Assembly: GCF_002878395.1 (NCBI RefSeq)
Contig: NW_025841638.1
Location: forward strand, 124,001-188,000
Reading direction: 5' to 3'
DNA: 64,000 nt
Source of the DNA: Capsicum annuum
Taxonomy: Eukaryota; Streptophyta; Magnoliopsida; Solanales; Solanaceae
The position numbers and the translations under genes are program-made. Positions 33,481 to 47,500 of this stretch are shown here, in pieces (the stretch's first letter is position 1; every line of letters begins with the position of its first letter). The notes below the pieces were generated by a model. The model had not been told where the DNA came from. It made no database searches and saw only the letters and a program-made list of their open reading frames with translations.

Positions 33481-33726
33481 CCATCTACAAAAGAGTGAAA
33501 CTAAGGAAATTTAGAAACCAACACCTATTCTTCACATAAAATGATTGAAGAAAGTGAAGATCTCATAAGAATATCCTATAGCCTCTTAAAGATAATCGTT
33601 CCAATTTGTGGGATTCTACTAGAAACTTATAGCCTCTTAAAGATAATTGTTCAGATCTGTGGGATTATACTAAACACTTACTTCTATACCAATTATATAG
33701 GTGAACCTAGCACTCTTATACTAGAT
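33481..33726 (-). other. Leader and decayed primer site after LTR 33727-35970
   Basis: Minus strand, next to the LTR end GGTTGTGATA, reads TAGTATAAGAGTGCTAGGTT, a decayed form of TGGTATCAGAGC plus CTAGGTT. The leader then holds two TTAAGAGGCTATA phrases, the normal leader motif, in a tandem 51-bp repeat at 33577-33678. Confidence 0.6.
33577..33678. repeat. Tandem 51-bp duplication in the leader
   Basis: Units start TATAGCCTCTTAAAGATAAT at 33577 and 33628; the two copies differ by only a handful of bases. The duplication keeps a 17-codon open frame on the plus strand, which is incidental. Confidence 0.85.
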
Positions 33727-35970
33727 TATCACAACCCAAATTCTGAGTCATGATGGCACCTACTTATCACACTAGTAGGTATACCAAATCGCAGCCTAGA
33801 GCTATTATCAATGGGCCAATTTGGTGTGAAATGGAAAATATGTAGGAAACATGAAAATGCAAGGCTTACAAGAAATAAATCATGGAATATTAATAAAATA
33901 GAAGATAAATAAGAGAAATAGCAATATCTCAATACTAGTAGTGTTAGTACAAGAGCCTTTTGTTCAAAAGAAATACAACTACTATCATAATCAAATATAC
34001 ATTAATCTCAGAAATTGGAAGACTAAGAAAAATAGAGAAGATAGATGAAAGGTCAACTCTGGCTCTGTGATATTACCCTATCCCTAAACTTTGGATTGCA
34101 CGATCGTACCATCAATAGCGGTAACTAGTACTCAGATCTACAACAAAAAGGTACAAAAGTGTAGTATGAGTACCAAAGCCACATGTACTCATTTGACATT
34201 ATTGTTCAATTAAGCTAAATCATAATATAAATATAACAAAACATGGGATTAATAAGCTGAGTCAAGGTAAGAAGGCAAGCTAGGAATAATGCACCAATTA
34301 TTGTAAATTAATAACCAAAATAATAATTAAGAATAAGCCACCATGTATCTAAACCTCCTTACATAAATAACATAACAAAATAAATGTGAAAGGTCTATTG
34401 AGTCTACAAGGGACTAATAGAAATCATTGCCTAAGGTGAGTCAAGGGCCCACATCTAACCCCAAAATCTATTCTAAGAAAATTCTATCCCGTACATGGAT
34501 AAGGTATCTATTTTCAGTACTAGATCTTTAAAAAGCCACAATTTTGTCCCAAGGATAGCAATTTTACCTAAAAAAACCAGTAATTAAGTTAACTATGTCT
34601 AATGATGGTCTCTTAATTGGCTAAAACTTTGAAATCCTACTAAACATACCTTCAAGATCTAATTACCATACAAAAACTAGCATAATGTTAGATTCATACT
34701 ATAATTAAGATCAATCTCAGAGTAAGGTAAACTAGACTACCTATACGCCAAAAAAAGCCAAATGAAACCTGCTAAATTATTTATTTCCCTTCTAAGAAGC
34801 TTATACACAATTCCACACTATCAATATGGTAATCTACTTATTAATATGAGAACGGTGATACCCATATTCAAATTTTTATGCTTTGGGTCCAAAATTAAGT
34901 AAAAATCTAATGTGGGGCCCACTTGCTAATTCAAACTTTCAAAATTGTCAATCTATGTGTGTATGCTCAAGGAACATTTACCCTCAAGAATGGGTAAATT
35001 TCGATCTCAAATGGTATCTAAATCTATTCAATAAGAATTTAGGGATTTTGAGAATAAACTGAATAATTAACCATGAATTTAATGGAAACTTACCATGATT
35101 TTGATGAAGAAATAAGTAATTCAATCTTACAATTATCCCACAATCTCTCAATAATTATTCTCTTAATTTCCCACAATCTCTAGGGTTCTACATACTAAGA
35201 CTCATGAGAAAATAGGAGAAAAATTGGTCTAGTGAGACATTTAATGGACTCCTAAGTTCTGCTTAAGTAACCACTTGACCGCTTAAGCAGTCATCACTAA
35301 AGAGGCTAAGTACCGCTTCGCGATACCCACTAGACTTGCATCTCCCTATAAAGTGGACAGAGAGTTGCTTAAGAAGTCTTCTATTTAGAAGAATGGGATC
35401 CTATTTGGAATTCCCAGCTGGAAAGTGTAGTCTCTTAAGCTACCCAAGTGCCACTTAAGTAGATATACCAGCTAAGTCTTGGAAAATTTGAAGTCTCCAT
35501 CGACCCCTTGGAATTCCTAAAGAATTCCATAAATTCAAACTAACTATGATACCCTATAAAATTTGACTTTCCCAATGCAATGGGATGATCAATATTTCTA
35601 TCCGAGGTCATTCGATTAAAGGTGGGTCCACACAGAAGGGTAATTTTGCTCAATTTTGACCAATAGCTCAAAATGAGTCTAGAAGCCTTAGGACTTAAGA
35701 AAAAGGTCCCCCTATTATAAAATTGATGTTGCAGAGCTAATATAGTGTGAGAATTAGTATACGAGGCCGTTACATTATGGATTTCTCCCAATAGCTAATC
35801 CTTACTAGCGAAGACTTTATAACAAGAAATTGCAGCTAAGAACCAAATGAACTACCTAGTAACTGGACTGTTAGATCCAATAAGTAATAAATGACTTGTA
35901 GCAACTATTGTAAAGCTCTAAACAATGAAAATATATTGAAATATAGAAAATAACCTGGACGGTAATTATA
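33727..35970 (-). repeat. LTR of element E (about 2244 bp), flanked by internal sequence on both sides
   Basis: Minus-strand start TATAATTACC follows a good polypurine tract at 35971-35983 and E integrase; the minus-strand end GGTTGTGATA is followed by a primer-site-like sequence and gag. It therefore acts as 3' LTR for E and as 5' LTR for the fragment at 32436-33726. Both ends have lost the canonical TG/CA. It contains CTTAAGC and GCTTAAGCGGTC-like repeats around 35260-35480. A 280-bp piece of the same LTR occurs at 53695-53972. Confidence 0.75.
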
Positions 35971-35983
35971 ATCTCCCCCTAGG
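35971..35983 (-). other. Element E: polypurine tract
   Basis: Minus strand CCTAGGGGGAGAT, directly before the LTR start TATAATTACC. Confidence 0.85.
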
Positions 35984-35999
35984 TATCATCATCATTGAA

Positions 36000-37184
36000 T
36001 AAAGGTTGGGATGGGAAAAAATTATTTTATGTGAGATCTAGGCTAAGGTCTGAGCTTATCTTTCTCTACTAATAAAACAACTCACCCCAAGACATGCATA
36101 TAAATAAAATAACTTACCACGTAAGAACTTCATAGGTTAGAATGATATGAGTAAGGGTAGAGTTTAGGAGAATAGATATGAAGGGGATTGTTACCTCAAG
36201 ATAACTTTGTGATAGGAGAAAATTGGTGAGGATAATGACATATCATGTCTTCTTTTTCTTTCTATGTATCTCCCTCAACTGTCTGATTCCTCCATAAAAC
36301 TTTTTTGAAGGCACTTCCTTAGTCTTTAACCTTCAAACTTGACAATCAAGAATTTTAACTGGGATCTCCTCATTGAATAAGTTATCTTACACTCCTATGA
36401 TTTCGATGGGCACTATGAAGGATGGGTCTGTAATGTTTGTTTTCAACATAGACACCTGAAAAACTGGATGAACAATGGCTAATTCTTATGAAAGATCTAA
36501 CTCATAAATGACACCTCCCAAAAACTTTAAGATTTCATACGAACTAACATAATGATGAGCTCTTCTTTCGTTCCAAACCTCATCACTCCCTTCATGGGTG
36601 ACACCTACAAAACACCCAATCACATACCGTAAATTTTAGTTCCCTCCTTGTATACACATATTGTTTATAATGACTTTAAGTAATTTTCATTCTCTCAAAA
36701 ATCAACTGAACTGTCTCCATATCTTATAGAACAGAATCAACCTAATAAAATCATATTTACTAACTTTAAACCACCCTATAGGTGACCTACACCTACTTCT
36801 AGAATGCTAGCATGGTAACTATTATTATGAGTAAACTCAATCAAGGATAGGTGACAATCCCAATTCTCCTTAAGGTTAGTCATACAAGATCTGAATATAT
36901 CTTCAAGAGTTTGAACTATATTCGCAGCCTAACCATTTATCTGTAGGTGGAAAGTGGTACTAAGATTCAACTTTGTACTAAGGCCTTTGAACCAATGGTG
37001 TCTTATTAACTTGCAAACATATAACTTAGCATAATCTTAAGCCATATTTGAGGTATGGAAAGAAATGGATTGACTTGGTCATTCGATCCAAAATAACCTA
37101 AATTGAATCTTCCTGACATCTGGTGTGAAGAAGTCAGATAATAAAATTCATATTAATGACCTACGACTTCCACGTAGGGATGCC
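36000..37184 (-). pseudogene. Element E: integrase core and C-terminus
   Basis: Minus strand from 37184: IPTWKS, TAG, then NMNFII, LLHTRCQEDSI, DRMTKSIHF at about 37060-37180, a poorly preserved middle with frameshifts, and a VGDWVFLKVSPMKGVMRFG-like block near 36560-36610. The rest to 36000 is decayed C-terminus and 3' untranslated region. It is the continuation of 50600-51000. Confidence 0.75.
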
Positions 37185-40114
37185 TGTGAAACACCCCACA
37201 TTCTTGAGCTAGAAATTGAACCATACTTTCTAATGTAAAACCTAATCCCATGATTTATCTTTGAATACATGTGTTATGATCTTTATTCTATTGTGTGAAG
37301 TGCTTTTAAAGTGAAAAATGTCATAGGAATCAGTTAGAGCAAAGTTGAGCAAAGAGCCTTTGATTCGGCTAAATTTTGGTATTCAATTTTTTAAGGTTCA
37401 ACTTTAAACCTATTAAGATTTTAAAATATGTGGAATTTTTTAGTTTAAGATCAAACAAATTATATATAATTGAAATAGCTTTCCAACGATATAAGTTTTG
37501 CACTGATCCGATACCTAAGCAAAATATTTTTGCTAGAACCAATAAGTTGCTACGATAGAGCTGCGATGCAGGACTAAGTTACCATGTCTAGCTTTGTGAT
37601 GCAGAGTAATGTTTTCTTGCTTCCATAAATCCAAGCCCAAAGGGAATTTTAGTCATTTCCCCTTGCCCTAAACACCAAAGTGATGGATTAAACACCAAAA
37701 TGATGGATTAAACACCAAAAGGGCCTTATTTGCCTACTTTTCATAATCAAATCCATATGTAAACCCTCCTCCTTCGCAAAAACAAAATCCAAACTCTTCC
37801 TAAGAAATCAAGAGTTTAAGTTTCCAACTTCAAGAATCTTCCAGAAAACATAAAGAATAGGGTTTCTCTCTCTAGTTCATCATTCAAGTCCAAAGATTCA
37901 AGATTTCTTCCTCAAGAATTCAAGGGTACAAATTCTAATTCAAGTTTCTTCAAGAATTCATTAACTTAAGGTACGTGGATGTTCATCAATGGGTCCTTTC
38001 ACCCATTGTGTCCAAAAACCACCTTTTTGAGTAATGTATGAGTTTTTCCTCTATTGTGAAGTTTATTATGTTCAAGATGAGTTGTATTCACATTCTTCTT
38101 TATTGTTTTGAACACAATTCATGTTCAAGTATGATTCCATGAAAAGTTAGGTTATCTCATGTTTCAGGATTCAATCTCCCATGTCATATATAAGTGGATT
38201 TCATGTTATAATGTCAAGATATGATCTTAGTCACATAACCATGCCATTTTTCTATGTTTTAAGACATTTCCATGTACAAGTTCATGATTTTCAAATGTTT
38301 AGTAAAATATCTATGTTTTGGGTCTTTGAACCATGATCCCATATTATTGTTTTAAAAGCTAATTATCATAAATTATGGTTATTCAGTGCTGGCAAGTTAT
38401 GAACACCTGATACCTACATGTTTTACATGACTTCAAATATTTCAAGTAATGATTCAGTTAAACCATGAATATTCCTACTTATTCAGTTGACATGATCATG
38501 GTGAGAACTAACAGAAATAATGTTTAGTTAACCTTAGTTTAGTTAAGTTCTAGTGTCAGTTCATTTGGGAGTAGGATTTAATATCGACCAAACCCAAGGA
38601 TGGGGGCTTACCTACTAGTAGAGAGTGTAACCCTTAGTAGCAATCCCTGAGTTACAGAACTTCATAGCTAGCGTAGGTTTGAGATGTCTACCTACCAGTT
38701 GAGGATTGACACATATCATGAGAGCACGTTCCAGTTGAGGGTGACTCATTAGTCCTTGGGACACCAGTTTAGTAGATCCATATAGCTAGTATTAGTACCC
38801 ATGGAACAATACTGACACCCTTCATATTGGGGTTACGAGTTGGACACCTACTAGCTTAGATTGGGGCATGTTAGTTACATGATACCTCCCACAGTTTTAG
38901 TCCAGCTATTCACACTAAGTACAATTCAGTATCATATGATCAGTATTCAGATATTAGTTAATCAATATTTAAATATTAGTTATTTAGTAGACAAATATCA
39001 GTTAATCAATATACGGATACTAGCTAATCATTATTTAGATTTTAGTTGATCTGTATTTAGATGTCAGTTATTCAGTATTCAGTCACTAGCTATTCATTGT
39101 TTATAAATTAGTTAGTAATATTCAGATATTAGCTACTCAATATACAGACATTAGTTATCCCTTTACTTAGATTTCAAGAAATTAGTCACACAGGCATAAA
39201 TTATTTAGTTAATCAGATCAGCTCTTTATGTGTTATTTTGGGTTTTATATGTTCATGCATTCATGCTCAGCATATTGTTATATTCAGATCCTTGAGTTAT
39301 GTTAGTTTCCATCCCATAGTTTCAGACCTAGAAGTCATACATAATCCTCAGTATAGTTTTACTACATTTTTAGCTTTACATGAGATGTACGTACAATATT
39401 CATGTTTTACTGCTTCCCAGCTTTAGTTCAACTTATTCTAACAAAGTAAAGATTTTTAAAATCGAAGTGTATTGATTAACCTGCTTATCATATTATGTTT
39501 TTTTATTTATGTTTTAAGATACCTTAGCTTTCAGTGTATCTCAGTCTCTTGGAGAGTCCACTGGCACTTAGCATGTATGTTTTTAGGATTATATACCTAT
39601 TTAGCTTTACGTATTGCATTCACCCCCACTTACTCAGTATATTTCAAAGTACTGATGCATATATATGTTTATGTGTTACATTGTCTCTTAATGTAGGTAC
39701 CAGTTGTAGCCTACACATCATACTCAACCAGTTTGTAGCTTCTAACTAGCAGGTGATGAGTTTTTTTATTTTGGGGACTTTAAGTATTTGTATTTATTCA
39801 TATGTATTAATTAGTGGAAGTTTGAGGCATGTCTCATCTATCTATAGTCAGTACAATAGAGACTTCATAGATAGTTAGTTAGAGTCATGATATTATAAAT
39901 CAAGTTCTTTCTTCAAATGTATTGTATTGTAAACTGATTTAGTATTACATTCAATTTTATTTTCTTATGATTATTCTTCCACTCAGCATATTATGTTTTT
40001 TTATATTCATATTAAATAAGTTTCTCAACAGTATGCCAGTTCATAGCTTAGGTTAGAATAACTTGTGCTTCTAAGCACTGTGTTATGACTTAGGGTTATT
40101 CTCAAGTCATGATA
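37185..40114 (+). repeat. Array F: LTR1 (about 2930 bp)
   Basis: Starts TGTGAAACACCCC (TGTAACACCC in LTR3) after E integrase and ends CAAGTCATGATA before the primer site. Holds a GCTACGATAGAGCTGCGATG block near 37548, the conserved hairpin position at 38660-38676, the 22-bp array at 38940-39158 and GAGGCATGTCTCA near 39824. Confidence 0.85.
38940..39158 (+). repeat. 22-bp tandem repeat, ten units, in LTR1
   Basis: Units run TCAGTATTCAGATATTAG followed by TTAA/TTAT. Ten units fill 219 bp, one base short of 220. Base substitutions are common but the period is kept. Confidence 0.88.
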
Positions 40115-40118
40115 AACT

Positions 40119-40130
40119 TGGTATCAAAGC
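40119..40130 (+). other. Array F: primer binding site after LTR1
   Basis: TGGTATCAAAGC, one mismatch from the initiator Met tRNA site. Confidence 0.85.
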
Positions 40131-42068
40131 TTAGATTTCAAGTTTCATAGGGTGTCAATGAAGGCGTGTCTAGTAGATTCTTGCACAATGGTATGTTGAT
40201 ATCTGTACTCTTTTTCGAAAGGCTACAGGGCATTTAAGAAATATTTCCTATCTAGCATGTCTCAGATTATGTTGTAGAGGTGTTATCTAAGGAACTTATG
40301 CATATTCTTCTGTTAAGCCATTCAACGCATTTTTACCTTAATCTTAAGGCAACAAAAATAGCCAACTTAAATTATTACAGATATAGTTTTCTCAGACAAT
40401 CCCCACAGACAATTATGGGAATGGATATAGTTTCAAAAGTATCCCATTAGTGCTTTTAAGTTCCAAAGTTTGAAAGATTTCATTCATGTTTATGAAAATC
40501 GTGCCCTAAGCTAAAGTCATATGTTCCCCTTAGATCCTTTCTTGGAATCCTATGACACCATATGATCTAGAGTTAGAAGAATGAACCTAGAAATTTAGCA
40601 GCAATAAAGTAGGGATAGTGTTTATTTGGATTTAGTAGATTATGTATCCATGGGGATAGTTGTATAAAAGGTTAATCAGTAGTCTTAGAACAGTGCATGA
40701 AAGAATTTTAGTTGTTGATTCAAAATTAAGTATGATGATGTATGCATGATCTAGAGGTGTAACCATGGTGATATGGTATTGTATCATTTCTAAATTTTAA
40801 TTGTGTGTGTAATTAGGTAGTACCCTTGAGTTGTTAAGTGTGAATGAGGATATATAGTATATGATGTTCTTATCAGCTAGCTTATGGGTTATAGTTTGAT
40901 GATATTGGGTATGTTGGTATAATGATAATTCTCATGGTTTAGGGAAAATATAAGTTTAGATATGTGATATTAGTAGGCTTTGAAGGAAGTTAGTATGGTT
41001 CATTACAGGTTTAGGGATATCTATGTTAAGTGTTAGAATCTAAGTTTGAATTGTAGATGGTTGAGATAATAGAAAGAAGAATTAACGTTCTAGATGGTGT
41101 GAACTCAAGGAATGGTGATACTTATGAAGATTCTAAGTTAGTCAGTGTTTGAGTTATTATATGATGACTATTGAGGCTATATAAATATAAGAGTTGTATC
41201 CCAGAAGGAAGTACTAGCAGCGGTTTTAACACTTTCAGGTGTAGTCTTTCAGATTGAGTTTATAATTTATGCGTATTGTTATATCTCAAAATCTAAAGTA
41301 AAGTGATTGCAGTCCAGTTTAGAGTTTAGGGTCTATGGACATAGAATAATAGCTTAAAGCTAAGGGGGATATGATAGAACAAGGAACCAAGTTAGGCTCT
41401 CAAATTTTAGTAGTGAGGCTGGTGTGTTGTAGAGCAATACTAGGGGATGTCCGATCCATTCTTATCTTAGTGTAAAGTTTTGTATCATCATGATATCTAC
41501 TTATGCCTTGCATGTCAGCTCCATGATCATATAGCTCATATTCATGCATTTTTCTTAGAATTATGTACACTCTCAGTTCCTAGTATGAGATTTTAGTTCA
41601 CTCAATAGTACAAATCACATTCCCTAAAATTATGGACTCCAAACTTAGGTCATGCAAATCATGACTCATTTACTCATGCTTTACAAACTGTTCAGTTACA
41701 TGTACTTATGGTACACTTTTAATGACCAGTGGAATTAAGATTATGTTATGTATATCCTTAGTTTTAATCTTTATAATTAATCCATGACATGGATACTCGA
41801 TTCCTTAGGTCTCAATTAAGTGCCCAAGTTATGCATAGTATTATATCATGCTTCAGGTCCTCATGACCTAACTTTTTCAGTGACCTCTTCCTAGGTAAAG
41901 AAAGTAGTGATGGATAATTGTTTAGATGTGAGAGAGTAAATATTTCTTGGGGAGGAAAGGTTGTTGTACGTTTGCTTTATGTAAGGCTATAAGGTTAAAG
42001 AATGATTGATGCAAAGCTTTTGGTATATCGCTTGGTTAGTTATGAAATCTAGGTGTGTCTTCTTAAGG
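40131..42068 (+). other. Array F: noncoding internal region, first copy, truncated
   Basis: Starts with a leader like that of coding relatives (GGTGTCAATGAAG, GTCTAGTAGATTC, GAGGTTACAAGG-like), then AT-rich sequence without reading frames. It parallels 44549-46460 throughout. It stops in GTGTCTTCTTAAG, where LTR2 begins; about 1.2 kb present in the second copy are missing. Confidence 0.8.
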
Positions 42069-44532
42069 GTGTTTTAATCAGTTCCCCTTGCCCCCAAACA
42101 CCCAAGTGATGGAATAAACACCAAAAGGGCCTTATTTGCCCACTTTTCATCATCAAATCCATATGTAAACCCTCCTCCTTCCCAAGAACAAAATTCAAAC
42201 TCTTTTCCCCAAGAAATTAAGAGTTTAAGATTTGAAGTTCAAAAATCTTTAAGAAAACATCAAGAATAGGGTTCCTCTCTCTATTTCATCTTTAAGTCCT
42301 AGCTTTCTTCATCAAGAATTCAAGGGTTCAGGTTCCATTTTAAGTTTCTTCAAGAATTTATTCAATTAAGGTATGTGGAGGTTAATCAATGGGTCCTTTC
42401 ATCCATTGAGCCCAAAACCCCCTTTTTGAGTAAAGTATGAGTTTTTCCTCTATTGTGAAGTTTATTATGTTCAAGATGAGTTATGTTCATGTTCTTTTTT
42501 AGTATTTTGAACTCAATTCATGTTCAAGTATGATTTCATGAAAAGTTAGGTTATCTCATGTTTCAAGATTCAATCTCCCATGTCATATACACGTGGATTT
42601 CCTGTTATAATATCAAATTATGATCTTAGTCACGTAACCATGCTATTTTCCCATGTTTTAAGACATTCCCTTGTTCATGTTCATGATTTTTACATGTTTG
42701 GTGAAATGTCTATGTTTTGGATCTTTGAACCATGATCCCATATTATTGTTTTAAAAGCTTATTATCATAAATTATGGTTATTTAGTACTGGTGGGTTATG
42801 AATACCCGATACCAACATGTTTTACATGACTTTAGATCTTTCAAGTAATGATTTAGTTAAACCATGAATATTTTTATTTATTCAGGTTACATAATCATGA
42901 TGAGCATGAACAAAAATAATGTTTTGGCAACCTTAGTTCAGTTTAGTACTAGTGTCAGTTTAGTTGAGAGTAGAATGTAGCATCTAGGGAACCCAGGGAT
43001 GGGGGCTCACCTACCAGTAGAGGGTGTTACCCTTAGTAGCAATCCCTGAGTTACAAAACTATGTAGCCAGCATAGGTTTGAGATGTCTACCTGCCAGTTG
43101 AGGGTTGACACATATCTCGTGAGAGCATTTGCCAATAGAGGGTGACTCATTAGTAATTGGGACACCAGTTTAGTGGAGCCACATAACCAGTTTTAGTACC
43201 CATGGCACAGTACTGACATCCTTCAAACTGGAGTTACAAATTGGACCTCTATTAGCTCAGATTGGGGCATATCGATGACATGACACCTCCCACAGTTTTA
43301 ATCTAGTTATTCAGACTAAGTACAATTCATTATCATATGATCAGTATTCAGATATCAGTTAATAAATATTCAAATATTAGTTAATCAGTATACAAATATC
43401 AGTTAGTCAATATACAGATACCAGCTAATCATTATTCAGATATCAATTAATTAGCATTTAGCTATCAGTTATTCAGTATTCAGCCATTAGTTATTCATTA
43501 TTTGTCAATTTGTTAGTCAATATTCAGATATTAGCTACTCAGTATATAGACATTAGTTATCCTTTTACTTAGATTTCAAGCATTTAGTCACACAGGCATC
43601 AGTTGTTCAGTTAATTAGATTAGCTTAGTATGTGTTAAGTTTGGTTTTGTATGTTCATTTATTCATGCTCAGTATATTGTTATATTCAGATCCTCGATTT
43701 ATGTTAGTTTCCATTCTATAGTTTCAGACCCAGAAGTCATACATAATTCTCAGTATAGTTTTATAACATTTTTAGCTTTACATGAGATGTACATACAATA
43801 TTCATGTTTTACCATTTCCCAGCTTTAGTTCTACTTATTGTATAAAAGTAAAGATTTTAGAATCTAAGGGTGTTGATTCACAATCTTATCAAATTATGTT
43901 TCTTACTCATGTTTTAAGATACTTAAGCTTTCACTTTATCTCAGTGTCTTGGTGAGTCCAGTAGCACTTAGCATGTCTGTTTTTAGGATTATGTACCTAT
44001 TCAGATTTATGTATTGAATTCACCCCTACTTACTTGGTGTATTCCAAAGTACTGATGCACATATATGTCTATGTGCTACATTGTCTCATAATATAGGTAC
44101 CAATTGTACCCTACACATCATACTCAACCAGTTTGTAGCTTCTAACCAGCAGGTGATAAGTTCTTTTGTTTTTGGGACTCCAATTAGTTGTAGTTCATGT
44201 AATTTATTTTTACTATTCATATGTATTGATTAGTGGTAGTTGGAGGCATGTCCCATCTATCTATAGTTAGTATAGTAGAGGCTTCATAGATAGTCTGTTA
44301 GAGTCATGATATTATAAATCAAGTTCTTTCTTCAAGTGTATTATAGTGTAAACTTATTTGTTGTTACAATCAATTAGATTTTCTTATGATTATGCATCCA
44401 CTCAGCATATTACCTTTTATTATATACATATTAAATTAGTTTATCAATAGAATACAATTTGTAGGTTAGCTTGGTATCACTTATGCTTCCAAGCATTGTG
44501 TTACGACTAATGGGTAGTCTCGGGTCATTAAA
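42069..44532 (+). repeat. Array F: LTR2, missing its first 450 bp
   Basis: Begins at GTTTTAATCAGTTCCCC, which aligns with LTR1 at about 37647 and LTR3 at about 48132, so the LTR start and dyad-rich block are gone. The remainder is full length to the primer site at 44537. It carries its 22-bp array at 43341-43560 and GGAGGCATGTCCC near 44242. Confidence 0.85.
43341..43560 (+). repeat. 22-bp tandem repeat, exactly ten units, in LTR2
   Basis: 220 bp with no indel between units; starts TCAGTATTCAGATATCAG. Same position and unit number as in LTR1 and LTR3. Confidence 0.9.
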
Positions 44533-44536
44533 AACT

Positions 44537-44548
44537 TGGTATCAAAGC
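44537..44548 (+). other. Array F: primer binding site after LTR2
   Basis: TGGTATCAAAGC, identical to the site at 40119-40130. Confidence 0.87.
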
Positions 44549-47500
44549 CCATATTTCAAGTGTCGTAGGGTGTCAATGAAGCCATGTCTAGTAGATTCTT
44601 TCGAAATAGTATGGAGATGTCTGTACTTTTTTTCGAGAGGTTACAAGGAATTTAAGAAATATTTCCCTTATTTTATATCACAGATTATGCAGTGGAAGTG
44701 TTATCTAAGGAACTTATTCAGATTCTTATGTTAAGCCATTCTACGCATTTCTTCCTTAATCTTAAGGCAACAGAAATAACCAACTTAAATTCTTATAGAT
44801 AGAAATTTCTCAGACAATCCCTACAGATAGTTATAGGAATACGTGTAGGCTCAAAAGTATCCTATCAGTGCTATTAAGTTCCAAAGTTTGAAATTCTATG
44901 ACACCATATGATCTAAAGTTAGAAGCATAAACCAAAAGTTTAGCAGTAGTAAAGTGGGGATAGTGTTTATTGGGATTTAGTAGATTATGTATCCATGAGG
45001 CTAGTTGTATGAAAGATGAATCAATAGGCTTGGAATAGTGTATGCAAAAATTTAAGTTATTGATACAAAATTAAGTATGATGACGTGTGTATGATCTGGA
45101 GGTATACCCATGGTGATATGGTATTGTATTATTTCCAAGTTTTATCTGTGTGTGTGATTAGGTAGTACCCTTGAGTTGTTAAGAGTGAATGAGGATATAT
45201 AGTATATGATGTTCTTATCAGCTAACTTATGGGTTATAGGTTGATGATATTGGGTATGTTGGTGTAATGATAATTCTTATGGTTTAGGGAAAATTATACG
45301 TTCAGATATGTGATATTAGTGGGCTTTGAAGAAAGTTAGTAGGGTTTATTTAAGGTTTGGGGATATCCATGTTAAGTGTTAGAATCTAAGTTTGAATTGT
45401 AGATGATTGAGCTAATAGAAAGAAGAATTAATATTCTAGATGGTGTGAACTCAGGGTATGGTGATACTTATGAAGATTCTAAGTTAGTCAATGTTTGAGT
45501 TATTATATGATGACTATTGAGGCTATATAAATATATGAGTCGTATCCTAGAAGGAAGTACTATTAGAGGGTTTTACACTTTTTTGTGTAGTCTTTCAGGT
45601 TGAGTTTATTATTTATGTGTATAGTTATATCTTAGTATCTAGAGTAAAGTAATTGTGGTTCAATTTAGAGTTTAGGGGTCCACGGACTTAGAATAATGGC
45701 TTAAAGCTAAGGGGTAGATGATAGAACAAGGAACCAAGTCAGGCTCTCAAATTTTAGTAGTGAGGCTGGTGTGTTATAGAGCAATGGTAGGGGAGGAAGA
45801 TGTCCGACCCATTCTTATCTTAGTGCAAAGTTTTGTACTTTAGTCATCACGACATCTACTCATGCCTTACATGTCAGCTCGATGATCACAACTCATATTC
45901 ATGCACTTTTCTTAGAATTATGTTTGCTCCCAGTTCCTAGTCTAAGGAGTTCCAGTTCACTAAGTAGTACAAATCATATTCCCTAAAATTATGAACTCTA
46001 AACTCATGTCATGCAACTCATGACTCTTGTACTCTTCCTTTACTGAATATTCAGTTCCAGGTACTCATGGTACACCCTTAATGACTAGTGAAATTAAGAT
46101 TATGTCATATATATCCTTAGTTTTAATCTCTATAATTTATCCATGTCATGGATACCTGAGTTTTGATCTCTGTAATTAATCTACGTCATGGATACTCGAT
46201 TCATTAGGCCTCAATTAAGTGACCAAGTTTTGCATAGCATTATATCATGCTTTAGGTCCTTACGACCTAACTTTCAGTGACCTCTCCTTATGTAAAGATA
46301 GTGGTGATGGATAATTTTGTGGATAGGAGAGTAAATATTTCTTGTGGAGGAAAGGTTTTGTATGTTTTTTATATGTAAGTCTATAAGGTTGAAGAAATAT
46401 TGAGGCAAATTTTTTGGTATGTCTCATGGTTAGTTATGAATTCTAGGTGTGTCTTCTGAAGAATAGTGCAAGAATATTATTATTGATAGAGGTTTAGAGA
46501 ATATGAGAAAGATGCTTTATGGGCGTTATGTGCAGGTGCCCATAACGTCATGTTTGTACATAAGTTTGTAGGTGGTTATAATGATTTTCTTTAATGTCAT
46601 GTTTGTATATAAGTTGATCGGTGCATTCTGTGCTAGTAAATTCCAAGTATGAGGCTCAATTTGGTTGTTGAGGTGGTAGTACAAATGATTCTTGAGATGA
46701 GAAGTGGTAAATATGCATAGGGTATTTAATTCATAGTTCAGAATATCATAATGGTGTTATGTGCAGTACCATGAAATTTTGAGTTAGGCTTGAACATGGT
46801 GAGAGCAGGTAGTTCAACTTAGACTTTGGCTAGAGTAGTTATATGTAGGCATCCAAGTATTTAAGGAGCGAGGCTGAGCTTGAATTGGGTAGTTGCATTG
46901 CCTATGGCCTAGTAATTCTATCCTAGTTCTTGTTTCATAGGCCTATGTTCCATGTTATAGAGTTATAGCCATATTAAGATTCCTTATTCAGATATCTTAC
47001 TCTGATAAAACCCAAGATTCTTTTCTCCCTAAGGTTATTAGAATTTCTTAGAAAGAGTGTTGAATAAATACTCTATTTGAGTATAATCTTTCAATATAAC
47101 TCAGTCTGCATAGCTAGCAATTCAGTTTAGCAGTCATACAAACAAGTTCCTATTGTTTTTCTATCTTTCTATCTAGTCTTACTAATTGAAGTTTCATGAG
47201 TATGGACTTTCCAAAAGGTAATTTGATTGCATCCATGTTAATTTTGAATTCAGTTCAGTTCATACATCATGTTTCAGATTCATATATTCATTCATGATTC
47301 AGTTCGTAAGTGTCCCATACATCATCTTAGTCTTTCCTTATTACTTAAGCCAAGTCATTATTATTTGGGGGATGAATGATCCTAAGGGTAGATGTTATAA
47401 TAACCAGAATTTTATGTCCTAAACCTCTCAACTTTTCTTCACAAAACCAGATTTAGCCTGAGCTAATGATTACTCGTAAGTTAACTCTCTCGTTTCTATC

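Noticed and set aside
43341..43560. Regular short repeats, considered as a CRISPR array
   Set aside because: Units are contiguous 22-mers without spacers, repeated in three LTRs of a plant retrotransposon.
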